Assembly: GCF_013415245.1 (NCBI RefSeq)
Contig: NZ_JACBXX010000022.1
Coordinates: forward strand, 1 to 58,302
Direction: 5' to 3'
Origin: Streptococcus danieliae
GTDB taxonomy: Bacteria; Bacillota; Bacilli; Lactobacillales; Streptococcaceae
Length of the DNA stretch: 58,302 nucleotides
Position numbers and translations under genes: made by a program. Under the pieces are notes generated by a model, which was not told where the DNA came from, made no database searches, and worked only from the letters and a program-made list of their open reading frames with translations. Position 1 is the stretch's first letter, and every line of letters begins with the position of its first letter. Of this stretch, positions 17,359-26,904 are shown piece after piece.

Positions 17359-18845
17359 CCCCCTTCTCCTTTCAAAATCTGATAGATCCTTTTCATATCT
17401 AACGACGAGCGCAATTGGTCTGCCAGTTGATTATAGGCTTGCTCCTTCCTTTCTGCCATACTCAGTCCAGAAATTGGAAGAGGAGCCAATCCTTTCTCTG
17501 ATCGAATCTGATTTAGATAAGCGCGTGTCCATTCTTGGTTATCAAAAATACCATGTAGATAAGTACCTTGAATGTGACCATCTCGAGAAACAGCTCCATC
17601 TAAATGCCTACCTCCCTCATCTTCAATAACTGCAAAAGCTTCTTCCTGTCCAAGAATTTTCGTCTCTCCCATATGAATTTCATAACCCGATAAACAATAA
17701 GATCCCTGCCTTGCTTGAACTTGCTTGGTTCTTTTACTCTTCCTAAAAACTGTCTCTATGTCTAGGAAACCCAAACCAGCAATTTCTCCCAATTGGGACT
17801 CAACGCCATCCGGATCCAAAAGGCGACGTCCCAGTAATTGATAACCCCCACAAATCCCAAATAGACGACTTCCTGTGTGAACAGCTCTGGAAATCGCTTG
17901 GTCTATCCCTTCTTCCTGTAAATAGAGACAGTCCCCAATGGTGTCCTTGCTACCAGGGAGAATAATTACATCTGGAGTACCGAGTTCGGTAGCTGACCAA
18001 ACATACCGAAGAGAAACATCTACTTCATTCTCCAATGCTTGAAAGTCTGTAAAATTAGACAGACGCTTCAATCCAATCACAGCAATATCTAAATCCTTTG
18101 TCTTATCTACTGTTCTTGATTTCTGAGACAGGGCCACACTATCCTCCGGATCAATCGCAACTTGTAAATAAGGAACGACTCCTAAAACGGGTACTCCTGT
18201 GAGCTCTTCAATCATATCTATCCCTGGTTGAAGTAAGGCCACATCCCCTCTGAATTTATTAATGATAATTCCTTTTACCAATGCTCTTTCCTCTGGTTCC
18301 AGCAAGGCAATGGTTCCATAGATTGAAGCAAAAACTCCCCCCTTATCAATATCTGCTACCAAGATTACCGGACATCCCACAGCCCTTGCTAAGCCCATGT
18401 TCACGATATCCTTATCTTTTAAATTAATTTCAGCTGGACTGCCAGCTCCTTCAACGACAATAGCATCGTATTCTTCCCCTAATTCCTGATAAATTTGAAG
18501 AATGTCTTCTAGCAAAGCTGGCTTAAACTGATGGTAGGAAGTCGCATCCATTTCTCCTAAAATCTTTCCTAAAAAAATAACTTGAGATCGGTGATCGGAA
18601 CTCGGCTTGAGCAGAACAGGATTCATCCGTACATCAGGCTCTAACCCTGCTGCTTCAGCCTGAGTGACTTGAGCGCGTCCCATTTCATCTCCTAACGAGG
18701 TAATAAAAGAATTTAATGCCATATTTTGCGATTTAAAGGGCACAACGGCCAGACCATCTTGCTTGAAAATTCGACAAAGACCAGCTGCTAATACGCTTTT
18801 TCCGGCATCTGATGCTGTCCCTTGTAGCATAACTGCATCTGTCAT
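17355..18845 (-). CDS. cbiP: Cobyric acid synthase (four amidations of adenosylcobyrinate a,c-diamide)
   Basis: A 496-residue glutamine-dependent amidotransferase of the CobQ/CbiP class. The N-terminal ATPase domain has VMLQGTASDAGKSVLAAGLCR (P-loop-like), KSQNMALNSF, VVEGAGSPAEINL and VADIDKGGVFASIYG. The C-terminal glutaminase domain has IILPGSKDTIGDC, the nucleophile Cys in FGICGGYQLLG and the His in GTYLHGIFDN. AGGAGG precedes the ATG at 18845. Confidence 0.96.
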   Translation of the reverse strand: MTDAVMLQGTASDAGKSVLAAGLCRIFKQDGLAVVPFKSQNMALNSFITSLGDEMGRAQVTQAEAAGLEPDVRMNPVLLKPSSDHRSQVIFLGKILGEMDATSYHQFKPALLEDILQIYQELGEEYDAIVVEGAGSPAEINLKDKDIVNMGLARAVGCPVILVADIDKGGVFASIYGTIALLEPEERALVKGIIINKFRGDVALLQPGIDMIEELTGVPVLGVVPYLQVAIDPEDSVALSQKSRTVDKTKDLDIAVIGLKRLSNFTDFQALENEVDVSLRYVWSATELGTPDVIILPGSKDTIGDCLYLQEEGIDQAISRAVHTGSRLFGICGGYQLLGRRLLDPDGVESQLGEIAGLGFLDIETVFRKSKRTKQVQARQGSYCLSGYEIHMGETKILGQEEAFAVIEDEGGRHLDGAVSRDGHIQGTYLHGIFDNQEWTRAYLNQIRSEKGLAPLPISGLSMAERKEQAYNQLADQLRSSLDMKRIYQILKGEGG

Positions 18846-19649
18846 CTACATCCTCCTCTGTAAAAACTGAATAAAGTCTGAGCGTGAAGACACCAAGGGT
18901 GTCCCAATCATCTGATGCATTTGAACAATCCAAGGACTCTCTAAACCAGCTGTTCTTAGCAATTCCTCCTGCTGAAAGAAAACATCCTTAGTTCCTTCAG
19001 AAATCAGCTCTCCCTCTCGTAAGAGATAGGCGTAATCACAAGCTTCGTACATTAAATCCATATCATGACTGGATAAAATGATCCCAACTCCCTGAGAAGC
19101 TAACTCTTTCATGGTCTGTAGCATTTTCTCTCTTCCAGATGGATCCAAGCCAGCTGTCGGTTCATCAAGTAACAAATAGTGGGGTTGAAGTGCTAGAACA
19201 TCCGCAATCGCCACTCGCTTCTTCTGACCATAACTGAGGTATTGAATGGGCGCATCTGCAAGCTCCAAAATCCCCATACGTCCTAAAGCACCTTGAACGC
19301 GCCTTGCAATTTCTTCATCCGAAAATCCAAGATTTTCCAAAGCCATCGCTACATCATCTCGAACAAGGCTAAAAAAGAGCTGTTGTTCTGGATTTTGAAA
19401 AACAAGATTGACTGCTTGCCGGTAAGTCAATAAGGACTTTTTCTTCTTTCCTACTGCTCGATTCTCATAGAAAATCTCTCCCTGCTGGGGAAGAAGTAAA
19501 CGCATGATCACTTTCATCAAGGTTGATTTACCAGAACCATTGGCACCTAGAATCCCCGTAATCTCTCCTCTCTGAAAAGCCATGGAGACCTTTTTTAACA
19601 TTGGCTTGCCTTTCTCATAAGCAAAACTAATATCTCGAATCTCCAACAT
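18846..19649 (-). CDS. cbiO: Cobalt ECF/ABC transporter ATPase CbiO
   Basis: A 267-residue ABC ATPase with Walker A GANGSGKSTL, the Q-loop FQNPEQQLF, the signature YLSYGQKKRVAIA, Walker B LLLDEPTAGLD and the switch His in LSSHDMDLMYEACD. It is the energy-coupling subunit of the CbiMNQO cobalt importer. I place the start at the ATG at 19649 (LEIRDISFAYEKG), preceded by AAGGAGGG. A longer in-frame start at 19700 would add residues translated from the cbiQ end. Confidence 0.95.
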   Translation of the reverse strand: MLEIRDISFAYEKGKPMLKKVSMAFQRGEITGILGANGSGKSTLMKVIMRLLLPQQGEIFYENRAVGKKKKSLLTYRQAVNLVFQNPEQQLFFSLVRDDVAMALENLGFSDEEIARRVQGALGRMGILELADAPIQYLSYGQKKRVAIADVLALQPHYLLLDEPTAGLDPSGREKMLQTMKELASQGVGIILSSHDMDLMYEACDYAYLLREGELISEGTKDVFFQQEELLRTAGLESPWIVQMHQMIGTPLVSSRSDFIQFLQRRM

Positions 19650-20328
19650 CTGTTCCCTCCTTATCCATCGCATCAAATCGTAATTCCAAAATTTCTTCAA
19701 GCTGTTTTTGATGATCTACCAACCTCAGAAACACACTATTGGCCAAATAGGCTAACCCCTTAATCCGCTTCCCCTTCTTACTAAAGGCAAACTTTAATAC
19801 TAAAGATTCTTGAGCACTGATAAAATCTCCCATCAGTAAAAAAAGGAAGCGATACATCAATAAAATAAGGTCCAGTAACTCCCTTGGAATAGGACTTCGA
19901 TGCAACCCTTTTAAAATTTGTCCAAAGGGCGTCGTCAATACAAAGAAATAGGTTGCTGCCAAGCAAGCATAGATTCTAAGACCTAACCGAATGACTTGCT
20001 GAGGAGCTGATGGGAGAATCCCGATATGTAGACTACCAAATGACCAACCTACCCAATACGAAAGGGGAGTTGTCGACACCGATAGTAATAAGGTGGCGAG
20101 ACTAAGAAGAATAAAAATAGTCGGATAAAAGTAAAGTCTCACGTAAATTGCAAACGGAATTCGAGCTAGGTAAAAGGTTAGCCAGAAAACAGTGATAAAA
20201 AGTGCGACTTGCAAACTCCAAATTCCCGAAAAGCTGATTATGAGAAACAGAAGAAAAAGCAAAAACTTCAACCGTCCATCTAGGTGACGCCAACGATTTT
20301 GGTACGCATAATAATCAATTGGAAGCAT
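19627..20328 (-). CDS. cbiQ: Cobalt transporter transmembrane (T) component CbiQ
   Basis: A 233-residue membrane protein with about five hydrophobic segments, starting MLPIDYYAYQNRWRHLDGRLK. The coupling-helix region RGLHRSPIPRELLDLILLMYR-like sequence (read here as LKGLHRSPIPRELLDLIL) is where CbiQ/EcfT contacts the ATPase. It lies between cbiN and cbiO and overlaps cbiO by 23 nt. Confidence 0.93.
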   Translation of the reverse strand: MLPIDYYAYQNRWRHLDGRLKFLLFLLFLIISFSGIWSLQVALFITVFWLTFYLARIPFAIYVRLYFYPTIFILLSLATLLLSVSTTPLSYWVGWSFGSLHIGILPSAPQQVIRLGLRIYACLAATYFFVLTTPFGQILKGLHRSPIPRELLDLILLMYRFLFLLMGDFISAQESLVLKFAFSKKGKRIKGLAYLANSVFLRLVDHQKQLEEILELRFDAMDKEGTDVGDSRY

Positions 20329-20349
20329 CTGCTCATCTCCTTTCTCTCG

Positions 20350-20634
20350 CTACTCAGCTACCTGCTTCTTCCCCCGATAATAGCCTAGAATATAAAAAAT
20401 AACTGCTGCACCAAAACTCCCCTGTAATGTAAACAAGAGACTTTCCACCTCCGATCCAGCGGGTTCAAAGATTGGCTGAAACCAAGGTTGATAGTCTGAA
20501 TAAATTTCTGTAATCAAACTTTCAGCAGCTGCATCCGTACCACCGAACTCCACTCCTCTAGGAGCTAGATAAAACGCTAGTAAAATCAATGTGACAACTC
20601 CTGCTAACAACAATAAGCTAGATTTTCCTTTCAT
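20350..20634 (-). CDS. cbiN: Cobalt transport accessory protein CbiN
   Basis: A 94-residue protein with two membrane helices, LLLLAGVVTLILLAFYLAP near the N-terminus and LQGSFGAAVIFYILGYYRG near the C-terminus. They flank an extracytoplasmic loop containing FGGTDAAAESLI and the PWFQPIFEPAGSEVESLLF motif typical of CbiN. It works with CbiM in cobalt uptake. It overlaps cbiM by 4 nt. Confidence 0.93.
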   Translation of the reverse strand: MKGKSSLLLLAGVVTLILLAFYLAPRGVEFGGTDAAAESLITEIYSDYQPWFQPIFEPAGSEVESLLFTLQGSFGAAVIFYILGYYRGKKQVAE

Positions 20635-21371
20635 CTAAAAACCTCCTTAAATACAGGCAAACTATCTGATAGCAGGTTATAGAAAACCACAGTCAATAAT
20701 CCTTCAACAATCGCTATCGGAATCTGAGTCATCAAAAAAACTCCTAAAAACTTGACCAAAGAACCTCCAAAGCCGCTCACCGGATCTGGAAAAACTAAAG
20801 CCAACTGAACAGATGTTGTAATATATGTTGCCAAGTCTGCAAAGGCTGCACAAAGAAATAATGAGACTTGTTGTGACAAATGAAGACGTCTTGCCACACG
20901 ATAACTAGCAAAACCGACAAATGGACCTGCAACGGCCATTGAAAAAGCATTGGCTCCCAAAGTCGTTATCCCACCATGGGCTAGGAGCAAGGCCTGAAAT
21001 AGAAGGCAAATGCTCCCTAACACACTAATCACAGACGGACCAAACAAGGCTGTTCCGAGACCAACTCCAGTCGGATGTGAACTAGAACCAGTTACTGATG
21101 GAATTTTTAAAGACGAAAGAACAAAGACAAAAGCCCCAGATAAAGCTAGCATAGTCTTGGCAGATGGATCCCGATGAATAACCCTGCGAATTTCTTTAAT
21201 CCCCAATAGAAAGAAAGGAAGAAACACAATAAACCAAATCAATGACCAAATAGGGGGAAGGTAACCTTCCATAATATGCATAGCAGACACATTCTCTTGA
21301 CTAAGTAAGGTCAGTAAACAAACGAGAACAGGCACAGCAAGGACTTGTTTCTTGCGATAGTTTCTCAACAT
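20631..21371 (-). CDS. cbiM: Cobalt transporter substrate-binding component CbiM
   Basis: A 246-residue S-component. A cleavable signal (about residues 1-30, ending VSA) precedes MHIMEGYLPPIW, whose His becomes the second residue of the mature protein and is a metal ligand. Further marks are VTGSSSHPTGVGLGTALFGP, LLFQALLLAHGGITTLGANAF and ATYITTSVQLAL. Spacing to cbiL is 1 bp. The adjacent cbiN-cbiQ-cbiO complete the importer. Confidence 0.95.
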   Translation of the reverse strand: MLRNYRKKQVLAVPVLVCLLTLLSQENVSAMHIMEGYLPPIWSLIWFIVFLPFFLLGIKEIRRVIHRDPSAKTMLALSGAFVFVLSSLKIPSVTGSSSHPTGVGLGTALFGPSVISVLGSICLLFQALLLAHGGITTLGANAFSMAVAGPFVGFASYRVARRLHLSQQVSLFLCAAFADLATYITTSVQLALVFPDPVSGFGGSLVKFLGVFLMTQIPIAIVEGLLTVVFYNLLSDSLPVFKEVFR

Positions 21372-21372
21372 A

Positions 21373-22074
21373 TTAATGACTCCTCTTTGTAACTAAAACT
21401 GTACTGAAATAACTTAAACCAGCTAAATCATGTACAGAAGACAGTGGGCTTTTGATTTCTTGATCCTCCATAGCCACTTTACTAACCAAATGACTAGTCT
21501 CCAATAAATCCAAACGTTCCAATAAAGACCGAACACGATCCATATGATTCGCAACCTTCATAATGACAACTGTATCGTGAAGAAGCAAGGCCTGCTCCAA
21601 GGTGTCCTCCGATGCTGTAGCAGGGATCACAGCTAAGGACTGGTCATCCATTGTTAAGGGTAACTGCAAAGTCGCCGCCAACTGGATAAAAGAAGGAATC
21701 CCAGATAAGGTCTCTGTTTCAATGTCTGTTCCGATCCTCTCTAACAGATAGCTATAAGTACTGTAAACCATCGGATCACCTAAGGTCACAAACCCTACAT
21801 TCCACCCGTCCTTTACATCACTAATAATTTCACGCGCAATAGCGGACCATTGATTATTCTTTTCTTGAAAGGAAGAAATCATCGGAAAATGCCGTTGTTT
21901 AATACATAGCTGTGGGGACAAGTGTGGTTCCACAATACTCAATGCTAAACTTTTCCCATTTTTTCTGGACTCTGGTGTGTAGAGAATATCAAGATTCGCC
22001 AAGCACTGAACAGCCTTCACTGTCACGAGATCACTATCTCCTGGTCCAACACCTATACCATAAAACTTTGCCAT
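21373..22074 (-). CDS. cbiL: Cobalt-precorrin-2 C20-methyltransferase
   Basis: A 233-residue SAM-dependent tetrapyrrole methylase. It starts with GIGVGPGDSDLVTVKAV, the family's first glycine loop. VTLGDPMVYSTYSYLLERI, the SAM-binding turn, follows, then SGIPSFIQLAATL and VVIMKVANHMDRVRSLLE. It methylates C20 of cobalt-factor II after CbiK inserts cobalt. It is adjacent to cbiK in the operon. Confidence 0.94.
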   Translation of the reverse strand: MAKFYGIGVGPGDSDLVTVKAVQCLANLDILYTPESRKNGKSLALSIVEPHLSPQLCIKQRHFPMISSFQEKNNQWSAIAREIISDVKDGWNVGFVTLGDPMVYSTYSYLLERIGTDIETETLSGIPSFIQLAATLQLPLTMDDQSLAVIPATASEDTLEQALLLHDTVVIMKVANHMDRVRSLLERLDLLETSHLVSKVAMEDQEIKSPLSSVHDLAGLSYFSTVLVTKRSH

Positions 22075-22077
22075 AAG

Positions 22078-22848
22078 TCATCCCTTCCTTCTACGTTGAA
22101 TATGCTCCACAAAAAGATTTTGAATCCACGGTCTTTCTCCAAGCCCCGTCAAATCAATCTCAACTTCAAATCCCTCTTCTCTTAGACGACTAGCCCAGGA
22201 ATCTTCTTCTCCTGCCAAGTCATTTTGGGCATGGTCCCCTGCCACCAACATAAAGGGAACTAGGCGAACTCTGTGAACCACTCCCTCTCGTTTCCAATTG
22301 GCTATAATTTGCTCAAAATCTGGGTAACTTTCAACACAAGCCAATGTTAAAGAAGAACCTTGAAAAAAATGATCCATAGCCGCATAGGACGTAAAAGAGC
22401 TATGCGAACTGCCATGCCCCATAAATAGAGTCACTTCTTCACACGAATCTGTATGATAGGCGGCTATCAATTCCTCAGCAACATGGCGAAAATCTTCTTC
22501 CCTAACTAAGAGAGGATCACCTACCACCAGTTTTTTAAATTGTTCTATATAAGGTTGGCTGTCTGTCAAAATTTTATGGTATTCCGAGCCAGGTATGATA
22601 TGTAGCGGCTGAATAAAAACCTCTTGAATACCTGTTTCTAACAACTCCAAAAGAAGTTCTGCAACAGACGGAATTCGAATCCCCTCCAGTCTTTCAATCT
22701 TCTTCCGAACCATGCCCGATGTATAGGCTGAATAAACCATTTCTTGAGGAAATTGAGCTTGAATCCGCTCTTCACAAGCTTGAATCGTTTTTATTCGTGT
22801 TTCTCGGTAGCTAGTACCAAAGCTAACCACAGCAATTGCTTTCTTCAT
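22078..22848 (-). CDS. cbiK: Sirohydrochlorin cobaltochelatase CbiK
   Basis: A 256-residue anaerobic cobaltochelatase. It starts with AIAVVSFGTSYRETR, and the two catalytic histidines fall where Salmonella CbiK has them: His145 in LFMGHGSSHSS and His206 in VAGDHAQND. The PLHIIPGSEYHKI segment is also typical. It inserts cobalt into sirohydrochlorin, confirming the early-cobalt (anaerobic) route. No signal peptide is present, so the form is cytoplasmic. Confidence 0.96.
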   Translation of the reverse strand: MKKAIAVVSFGTSYRETRIKTIQACEERIQAQFPQEMVYSAYTSGMVRKKIERLEGIRIPSVAELLLELLETGIQEVFIQPLHIIPGSEYHKILTDSQPYIEQFKKLVVGDPLLVREEDFRHVAEELIAAYHTDSCEEVTLFMGHGSSHSSFTSYAAMDHFFQGSSLTLACVESYPDFEQIIANWKREGVVHRVRLVPFMLVAGDHAQNDLAGEEDSWASRLREEGFEVEIDLTGLGERPWIQNLFVEHIQRRRKG

Positions 22849-24284
22849 TTAGCGCTCCCCTCTTCACTATATACAAATAAAGTCTCCACCAAACTCTGAA
22901 AATCCGGTCGCTCAGAAGATACGATATTCTTGTAGCCAGCTTCCTCCATTAAGGTACGGGTTCGCTGCCCCATTACAAAAACAGGGATATTACAATGAGC
23001 AGTTGCAAGCCCGATAAAGTCGCGTGCTGCTCGGCTATTTTGCAAACAGACCGCAGAAGATCCGGAGAAATAGTCATCCTCGTCCATAGGTGCCACTTCC
23101 CAACCATGCGTTACACAAAGTCTCTCCTGACCGTAATAATCTGCCAACTCTTTCTGCTGATCTAATGAACAATAAATTTGATAATCCTTATTTTTTACTA
23201 ATTGAGGATCACATAGATACGGGCTCTGAGAGTCTGGATAAAGTCCTCGCTCTTCCATAAAACTCTGAACTAGGTGACCCAAAGCCCAGATTTTGTTCTC
23301 TGCAAGTGAACGAATATCTCTAGCTTCTTGCCTCAAATCCTCCACAAAAAGTTGCCAGCTTCCAACATCAGCAAAAGCTAAGATTTCCGACGAGGAGTCC
23401 GATACGAACGAAGGTAATTTTTTCATATTTTTTCTTCTAGGGAAACTCCTCACCTGTGCTCCGTAACTTCTTAATAATTCAGATAAACGAGAAGCTCCTT
23501 CTTGAATTAGGATTGATTGTCCTTTTAAGGGCAGTGATTCATAGGTATTCAAGTCTTGGCTAAAGTTAACCACATCCCCTACTACAATCAGACATGGAGT
23601 TTGGTAATGTGCTTCCTTCACAAGAGCGAGGATTGTTTCTAATGTCCCTATTAAAGATCGTTGCTGGGGATGTGTCGCCCATTCAATAACCGCTACAGGT
23701 GTTGATAGAGGATAATTTCTTGCTACCAACTCCCCAACAATAGTTTCCAATCTTCCCAACCCCATTAGAAAAACAAGAGTCCCTTTTAAGGCCGCAATTG
23801 CTTCCCAGTTGAGCGCTTGCTCCTCATCTTGAAGGTGGGCTGTAAATACATGGAAGCTGGTTGCCCGATCTCGATAGGTCATTGGAATCCCTGAATAAGT
23901 GAGTCCCGCCATTGCTGAAGTCAAACCAGGAATCACTTCAAACGCAATTCCCTCAGCTTTCAACCTCATAGCCTCCTCTCCTCCACGACCAAAAATATAC
24001 GGATCTCCACTCTTTAACCGGACAACCTTCTTACCAGCCTTAGCTTCTTGGATGAGAATGCCCTCGATCTCCTCCTGAGAGATTGTTTTCTGTCCCACTT
24101 CCTTACCAACAAAAATCCTACGACAGCTCCTTGGTACGTAATCCAGAAGAGCAGGATTTACCAAACGATCATAGACCACCACATCTGCACCTTCGAGACA
24201 TCGTCTTCCTTTTAGGGTCAAAAGTTCCAAATCTCCGGGACCAGCCCCCACTAAGCTAACACAACCTTGGAAATCTTTCTGCAT
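22845..24284 (-). CDS. CobA-HemD fusion: uroporphyrinogen-III C-methyltransferase with C-terminal uroporphyrinogen-III synthase-like domain
   Basis: A 479-residue two-domain protein. Residues about 1-245 are a SUMT (CobA): VSLVGAGPGDLELLTLKG, DRLVNPALLDY, RLKSGDPYIFGRGGEEA and VIPGLTSAMAGLTYSGIPMT. Residues about 253-475 resemble HemD: LKGQSILIQEGASRLSELL, LAFADVGSWQLFVEDL, KIWALGHLVQSFMEERG, CVTHGWEV and SSAVCLQNSRAARDFI. It makes precorrin-2. Because a separate hemD exists at 13465, the fused domain may be redundant. It is more divergent than the stand-alone copy by eye. Confidence 0.92.
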   Translation of the reverse strand: MQKDFQGCVSLVGAGPGDLELLTLKGRRCLEGADVVVYDRLVNPALLDYVPRSCRRIFVGKEVGQKTISQEEIEGILIQEAKAGKKVVRLKSGDPYIFGRGGEEAMRLKAEGIAFEVIPGLTSAMAGLTYSGIPMTYRDRATSFHVFTAHLQDEEQALNWEAIAALKGTLVFLMGLGRLETIVGELVARNYPLSTPVAVIEWATHPQQRSLIGTLETILALVKEAHYQTPCLIVVGDVVNFSQDLNTYESLPLKGQSILIQEGASRLSELLRSYGAQVRSFPRRKNMKKLPSFVSDSSSEILAFADVGSWQLFVEDLRQEARDIRSLAENKIWALGHLVQSFMEERGLYPDSQSPYLCDPQLVKNKDYQIYCSLDQQKELADYYGQERLCVTHGWEVAPMDEDDYFSGSSAVCLQNSRAARDFIGLATAHCNIPVFVMGQRTRTLMEEAGYKNIVSSERPDFQSLVETLFVYSEEGSAK

Positions 24285-24287
24285 GGC

Positions 24288-25046
24288 CTACATCCTTTCC
24301 GCACCTAAATAATCTTCCAACTCCTCCAATGTCGATACCTGATTGGGATAATTCACAAGCGGACGAGCAATAATCAGACATGCTATTCCCAGTTCCAAGC
24401 AAGTATCAATCTTCTCCCGAATTCCGCCAACTGCTCCGCTCTCCTTAGAAACAAATACCTGAGCTTTCGCTCGCTTCCACAATTCTCGGTTACATTCTTT
24501 GGAAAAAGGAGCCTTTAAAGCATCAATCTGATCTGCTACTAACCCCAAACTCTCACAATGAGCTACTACTTCTGAAGTAGGAAGGACACGCGCTTGGAAA
24601 CGTACATTTGGCAGACCAGCTACAAATTGGTCAAGCGTCTTACTACCAGTCCCCAAGTAAACACTGGTAAATCCCTGCTCCCGAATCCAAGCAATCGCTT
24701 CCTGTGTTGAATGGACTACTTTGGCACCAGATAAGTCAGTTGTAGTTGGTCGCTCAAACCTTAAATAGGGAATTTGAGCTAGATCTGCGGCTCGTATAGC
24801 TTCTTTAGAAACCAAGTCTGCAAAGGGATGAGTAGCATCTAAAATCCCCCGAATTCCCCTATCCTTCACCAAAGCTAGCATTTGTTCAGCTGTCATACGC
24901 CCCTGAATAACAGGCTGTCCATATTGAGAAGCTAAATGCCTCCCATAATCCGTGACAACCGAAGTAATGACCGGTAGATTTAAACTAGCAAAGAGGGCTA
25001 AAATCGATTGACTATCAGAGGTCCCACCTAATAGTAAGTAGGTCAT
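24288..25046 (-). CDS. cbiJ: Cobalt-precorrin-6A reductase
   Basis: A 252-residue CbiJ/CobK reductase. It starts with YLLLGGTSDSQSILALFA, a nucleotide-binding glycine motif, and has TSVVTDYGR, IRGILDATHPFADLVSKEA, LRFERP, VYLGTGSKTL and KESGAVGGIREKID. It reduces the macrocycle with NAD(P)H. It overlaps cbiH by 4 nt. Confidence 0.94.
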   Translation of the reverse strand: MTYLLLGGTSDSQSILALFASLNLPVITSVVTDYGRHLASQYGQPVIQGRMTAEQMLALVKDRGIRGILDATHPFADLVSKEAIRAADLAQIPYLRFERPTTTDLSGAKVVHSTQEAIAWIREQGFTSVYLGTGSKTLDQFVAGLPNVRFQARVLPTSEVVAHCESLGLVADQIDALKAPFSKECNRELWKRAKAQVFVSKESGAVGGIREKIDTCLELGIACLIIARPLVNYPNQVSTLEELEDYLGAERM

Positions 25047-25768
25047 AGCCGGTACCCCCGAGGAGTGATCATACGGCCATTTTTAACATAGGTTTCTTTA
25101 TTCCCAACAATCACAATCGAGGTCATATCTACCAAAGTCTCATCCACCTCATCAAGTCTGGTCACAATCATCTCTTCCTCTTTCCGGCCAACATCCTTCC
25201 CAATGCCAACAATGGTCGCACCCGCTTTACCCGATTCCAAAATACTTAAAGCTCTAGCCAGATGATCAGGGCGTCCCTTACTTCTAGGGTTATAAAGACA
25301 GACTACAAAATCCCCGTCAGCAGCTGCTTTTAGACGCCGCTCAATCATCTCCCAAGGGGTCATCAAGTCACTAAGACTAATATGGCAAAAATCGTTCATC
25401 AAAGGAGCGCCTAGTAAGGCAGCTGCCCCTAAGCTCGCTGTAATACCCGGAATGACTCGAACCTCCAAGTCAGAGTCTTCATCCAACAATTCTAAAATCA
25501 ATCCTGCCATCCCATAGACCCCAGCATCTCCACTGGAAACAACAGCTACAGTCTTCCCTGTTTCTAGTGCTAAATCAATAGCCTTTTGACAGCGGTCTAC
25601 CTCTTTACGCATTCCTGTTGATACTTTTTCTTTGCCTTCTAATAGATCCTGAATCAGGCGCATATAGGTTGCATAACCAACAATAATTTCAGACTTTTCC
25701 AAGGCTTCCAAGGCTTCTTGAGACATCAATTCCTTCTTGCCTGGTCCTAAACCAATTACATATAACAT
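25043..25768 (-). CDS. cbiH: Cobalt-factor III C17-methyltransferase
   Basis: A 241-residue tetrapyrrole methylase. It has LYVIGLGPGKKELMSQEAL, EIIVGYATYMRLI and STGMRKEVDRCQKAIDLA, the CbiH/CobJ-specific block. VSSGDAGVYGMAGLILE, IPGITASLGAAALLGAPLMNDF and CLYNPRSKGRPDHLARAL complete the assignment. It catalyses ring contraction and C17 methylation. A 71-bp gap separates it from cbiG, with no terminator or promoter that I can identify. Confidence 0.95.
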   Translation of the reverse strand: MLYVIGLGPGKKELMSQEALEALEKSEIIVGYATYMRLIQDLLEGKEKVSTGMRKEVDRCQKAIDLALETGKTVAVVSSGDAGVYGMAGLILELLDEDSDLEVRVIPGITASLGAAALLGAPLMNDFCHISLSDLMTPWEMIERRLKAAADGDFVVCLYNPRSKGRPDHLARALSILESGKAGATIVGIGKDVGRKEEEMIVTRLDEVDETLVDMTSIVIVGNKETYVKNGRMITPRGYRL

Positions 25769-25839
25769 CTATCTACTTCTCCTTTATGAGTTTTACCGAT
25801 TCAAAAAATAAGAGGACTTTATGTGCTTTAGCAGTATTG

Positions 25840-26904
25840 TCAGCAATCAAAAGCTTTGGCATCAGCAAGCGCAAAGGTAGCTCCCTGGAAAGCAAAACGC
25901 TGACTCAAGACTCGCCCATGACTCGCAAGATCTGCACTAGCAAGAGCCACACTACCGACACCAACCGTTTGCCTTACAAATTCTGATTGGGGATAGTTAG
26001 CAGCCACCAACTGCAGTTGCTCTTTCGAATACGTTTCAAAAGGAATTTGCAAGCGTTCTGCTAATTGACAAATAGCCTTTTCCTCTTTTTTAACATCAAT
26101 ACTTACAAGACGAGCTACTTCTCTTGGATCAATTCCTTGTAGTCGGCAAAATGTGTGAAATCCCTCTTCAAAAATTGCTGGATCTAAATCCTTACGTGCC
26201 CCAACCCCTACTAAATAAGGCTTCGGGCAAAGACAAACCTGTTTTTCCCTTTCTGAGTACTCTTGCGGCTTTAAGGTCAAAATAATCAATGGGAGATTTT
26301 CATCCTTTAGTTTATCTATCTCCTCGCGATCAACCATCTCTAATCCAGGAAGATTTTCTAGCCAATCTTTTTCTTGGTAACAAGCAATCGACTGACCCTG
26401 TGCTAGCCAACGATTAAAGGGAACAATGTAGGGGCGAAGGGCCGGTGTCCAAGCATTTAGAGACTTGGCTAATAGGTCTAAGGCAGTAACTCCTTGGACA
26501 TCTGTAGCCGTTGTGATAACTGGATCTGCCCCAAGGAGTCGCCCAATCGTCCGAGCCCAAGCATTGGCTCCTCCTAAATGACCACTTATAAGACTAATCA
26601 CATGTTCTGCTTTCTCATCTAAAACAAGAACAGCGGGATCTTCCGTCTTATCTTTGATGACAGAAGCCAGTGAACGGACCACAATCCCTGTAGCCATAAT
26701 GCAGATAAGGACATCAACCTCTTGAAAGAGTCTTGCAAGTCCTGCCTTGGCTCCGCCTTCCAAGAGATACACCCCTTCTTCCCACAACCGTTGAGGAACT
26801 ATAATCGAACTCGATTGTGGCAATACAGAAGCGAGACGAAAGGCTGTCTCTTTTCCCTGCTGCGTCAAAGCGACTATCGCCACTCGTGACCTAGGATTCA
26901 TCAT
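25840..26904 (-). CDS. cbiG: Cobalt-precorrin-5A hydrolase
   Basis: A 354-residue CbiG that opens the delta-lactone and releases acetaldehyde. The N- and mid-domain motifs are [51 protein letters not shown] and [15 protein letters not shown]. The C-terminal CbiG domain has [32 protein letters not shown] and [14 protein letters not shown]. The released acetaldehyde is the same product the eut pathway handles. Confidence 0.95.
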   Translation of the reverse strand: MMNPRSRVAIVALTQQGKETAFRLASVLPQSSSIIVPQRLWEEGVYLLEGGAKAGLARLFQEVDVLICIMATGIVVRSLASVIKDKTEDPAVLVLDEKAEHVISLISGHLGGANAWARTIGRLLGADPVITTATDVQGVTALDLLAKSLNAWTPALRPYIVPFNRWLAQGQSIACYQEKDWLENLPGLEMVDREEIDKLKDENLPLIILTLKPQEYSEREKQVCLCPKPYLVGVGARKDLDPAIFEEGFHTFCRLQGIDPREVARLVSIDVKKEEKAICQLAERLQIPFETYSKEQLQLVAANYPQSEFVRQTVGVGSVALASADLASHGRVLSQRFAFQGATFALADAKAFDC

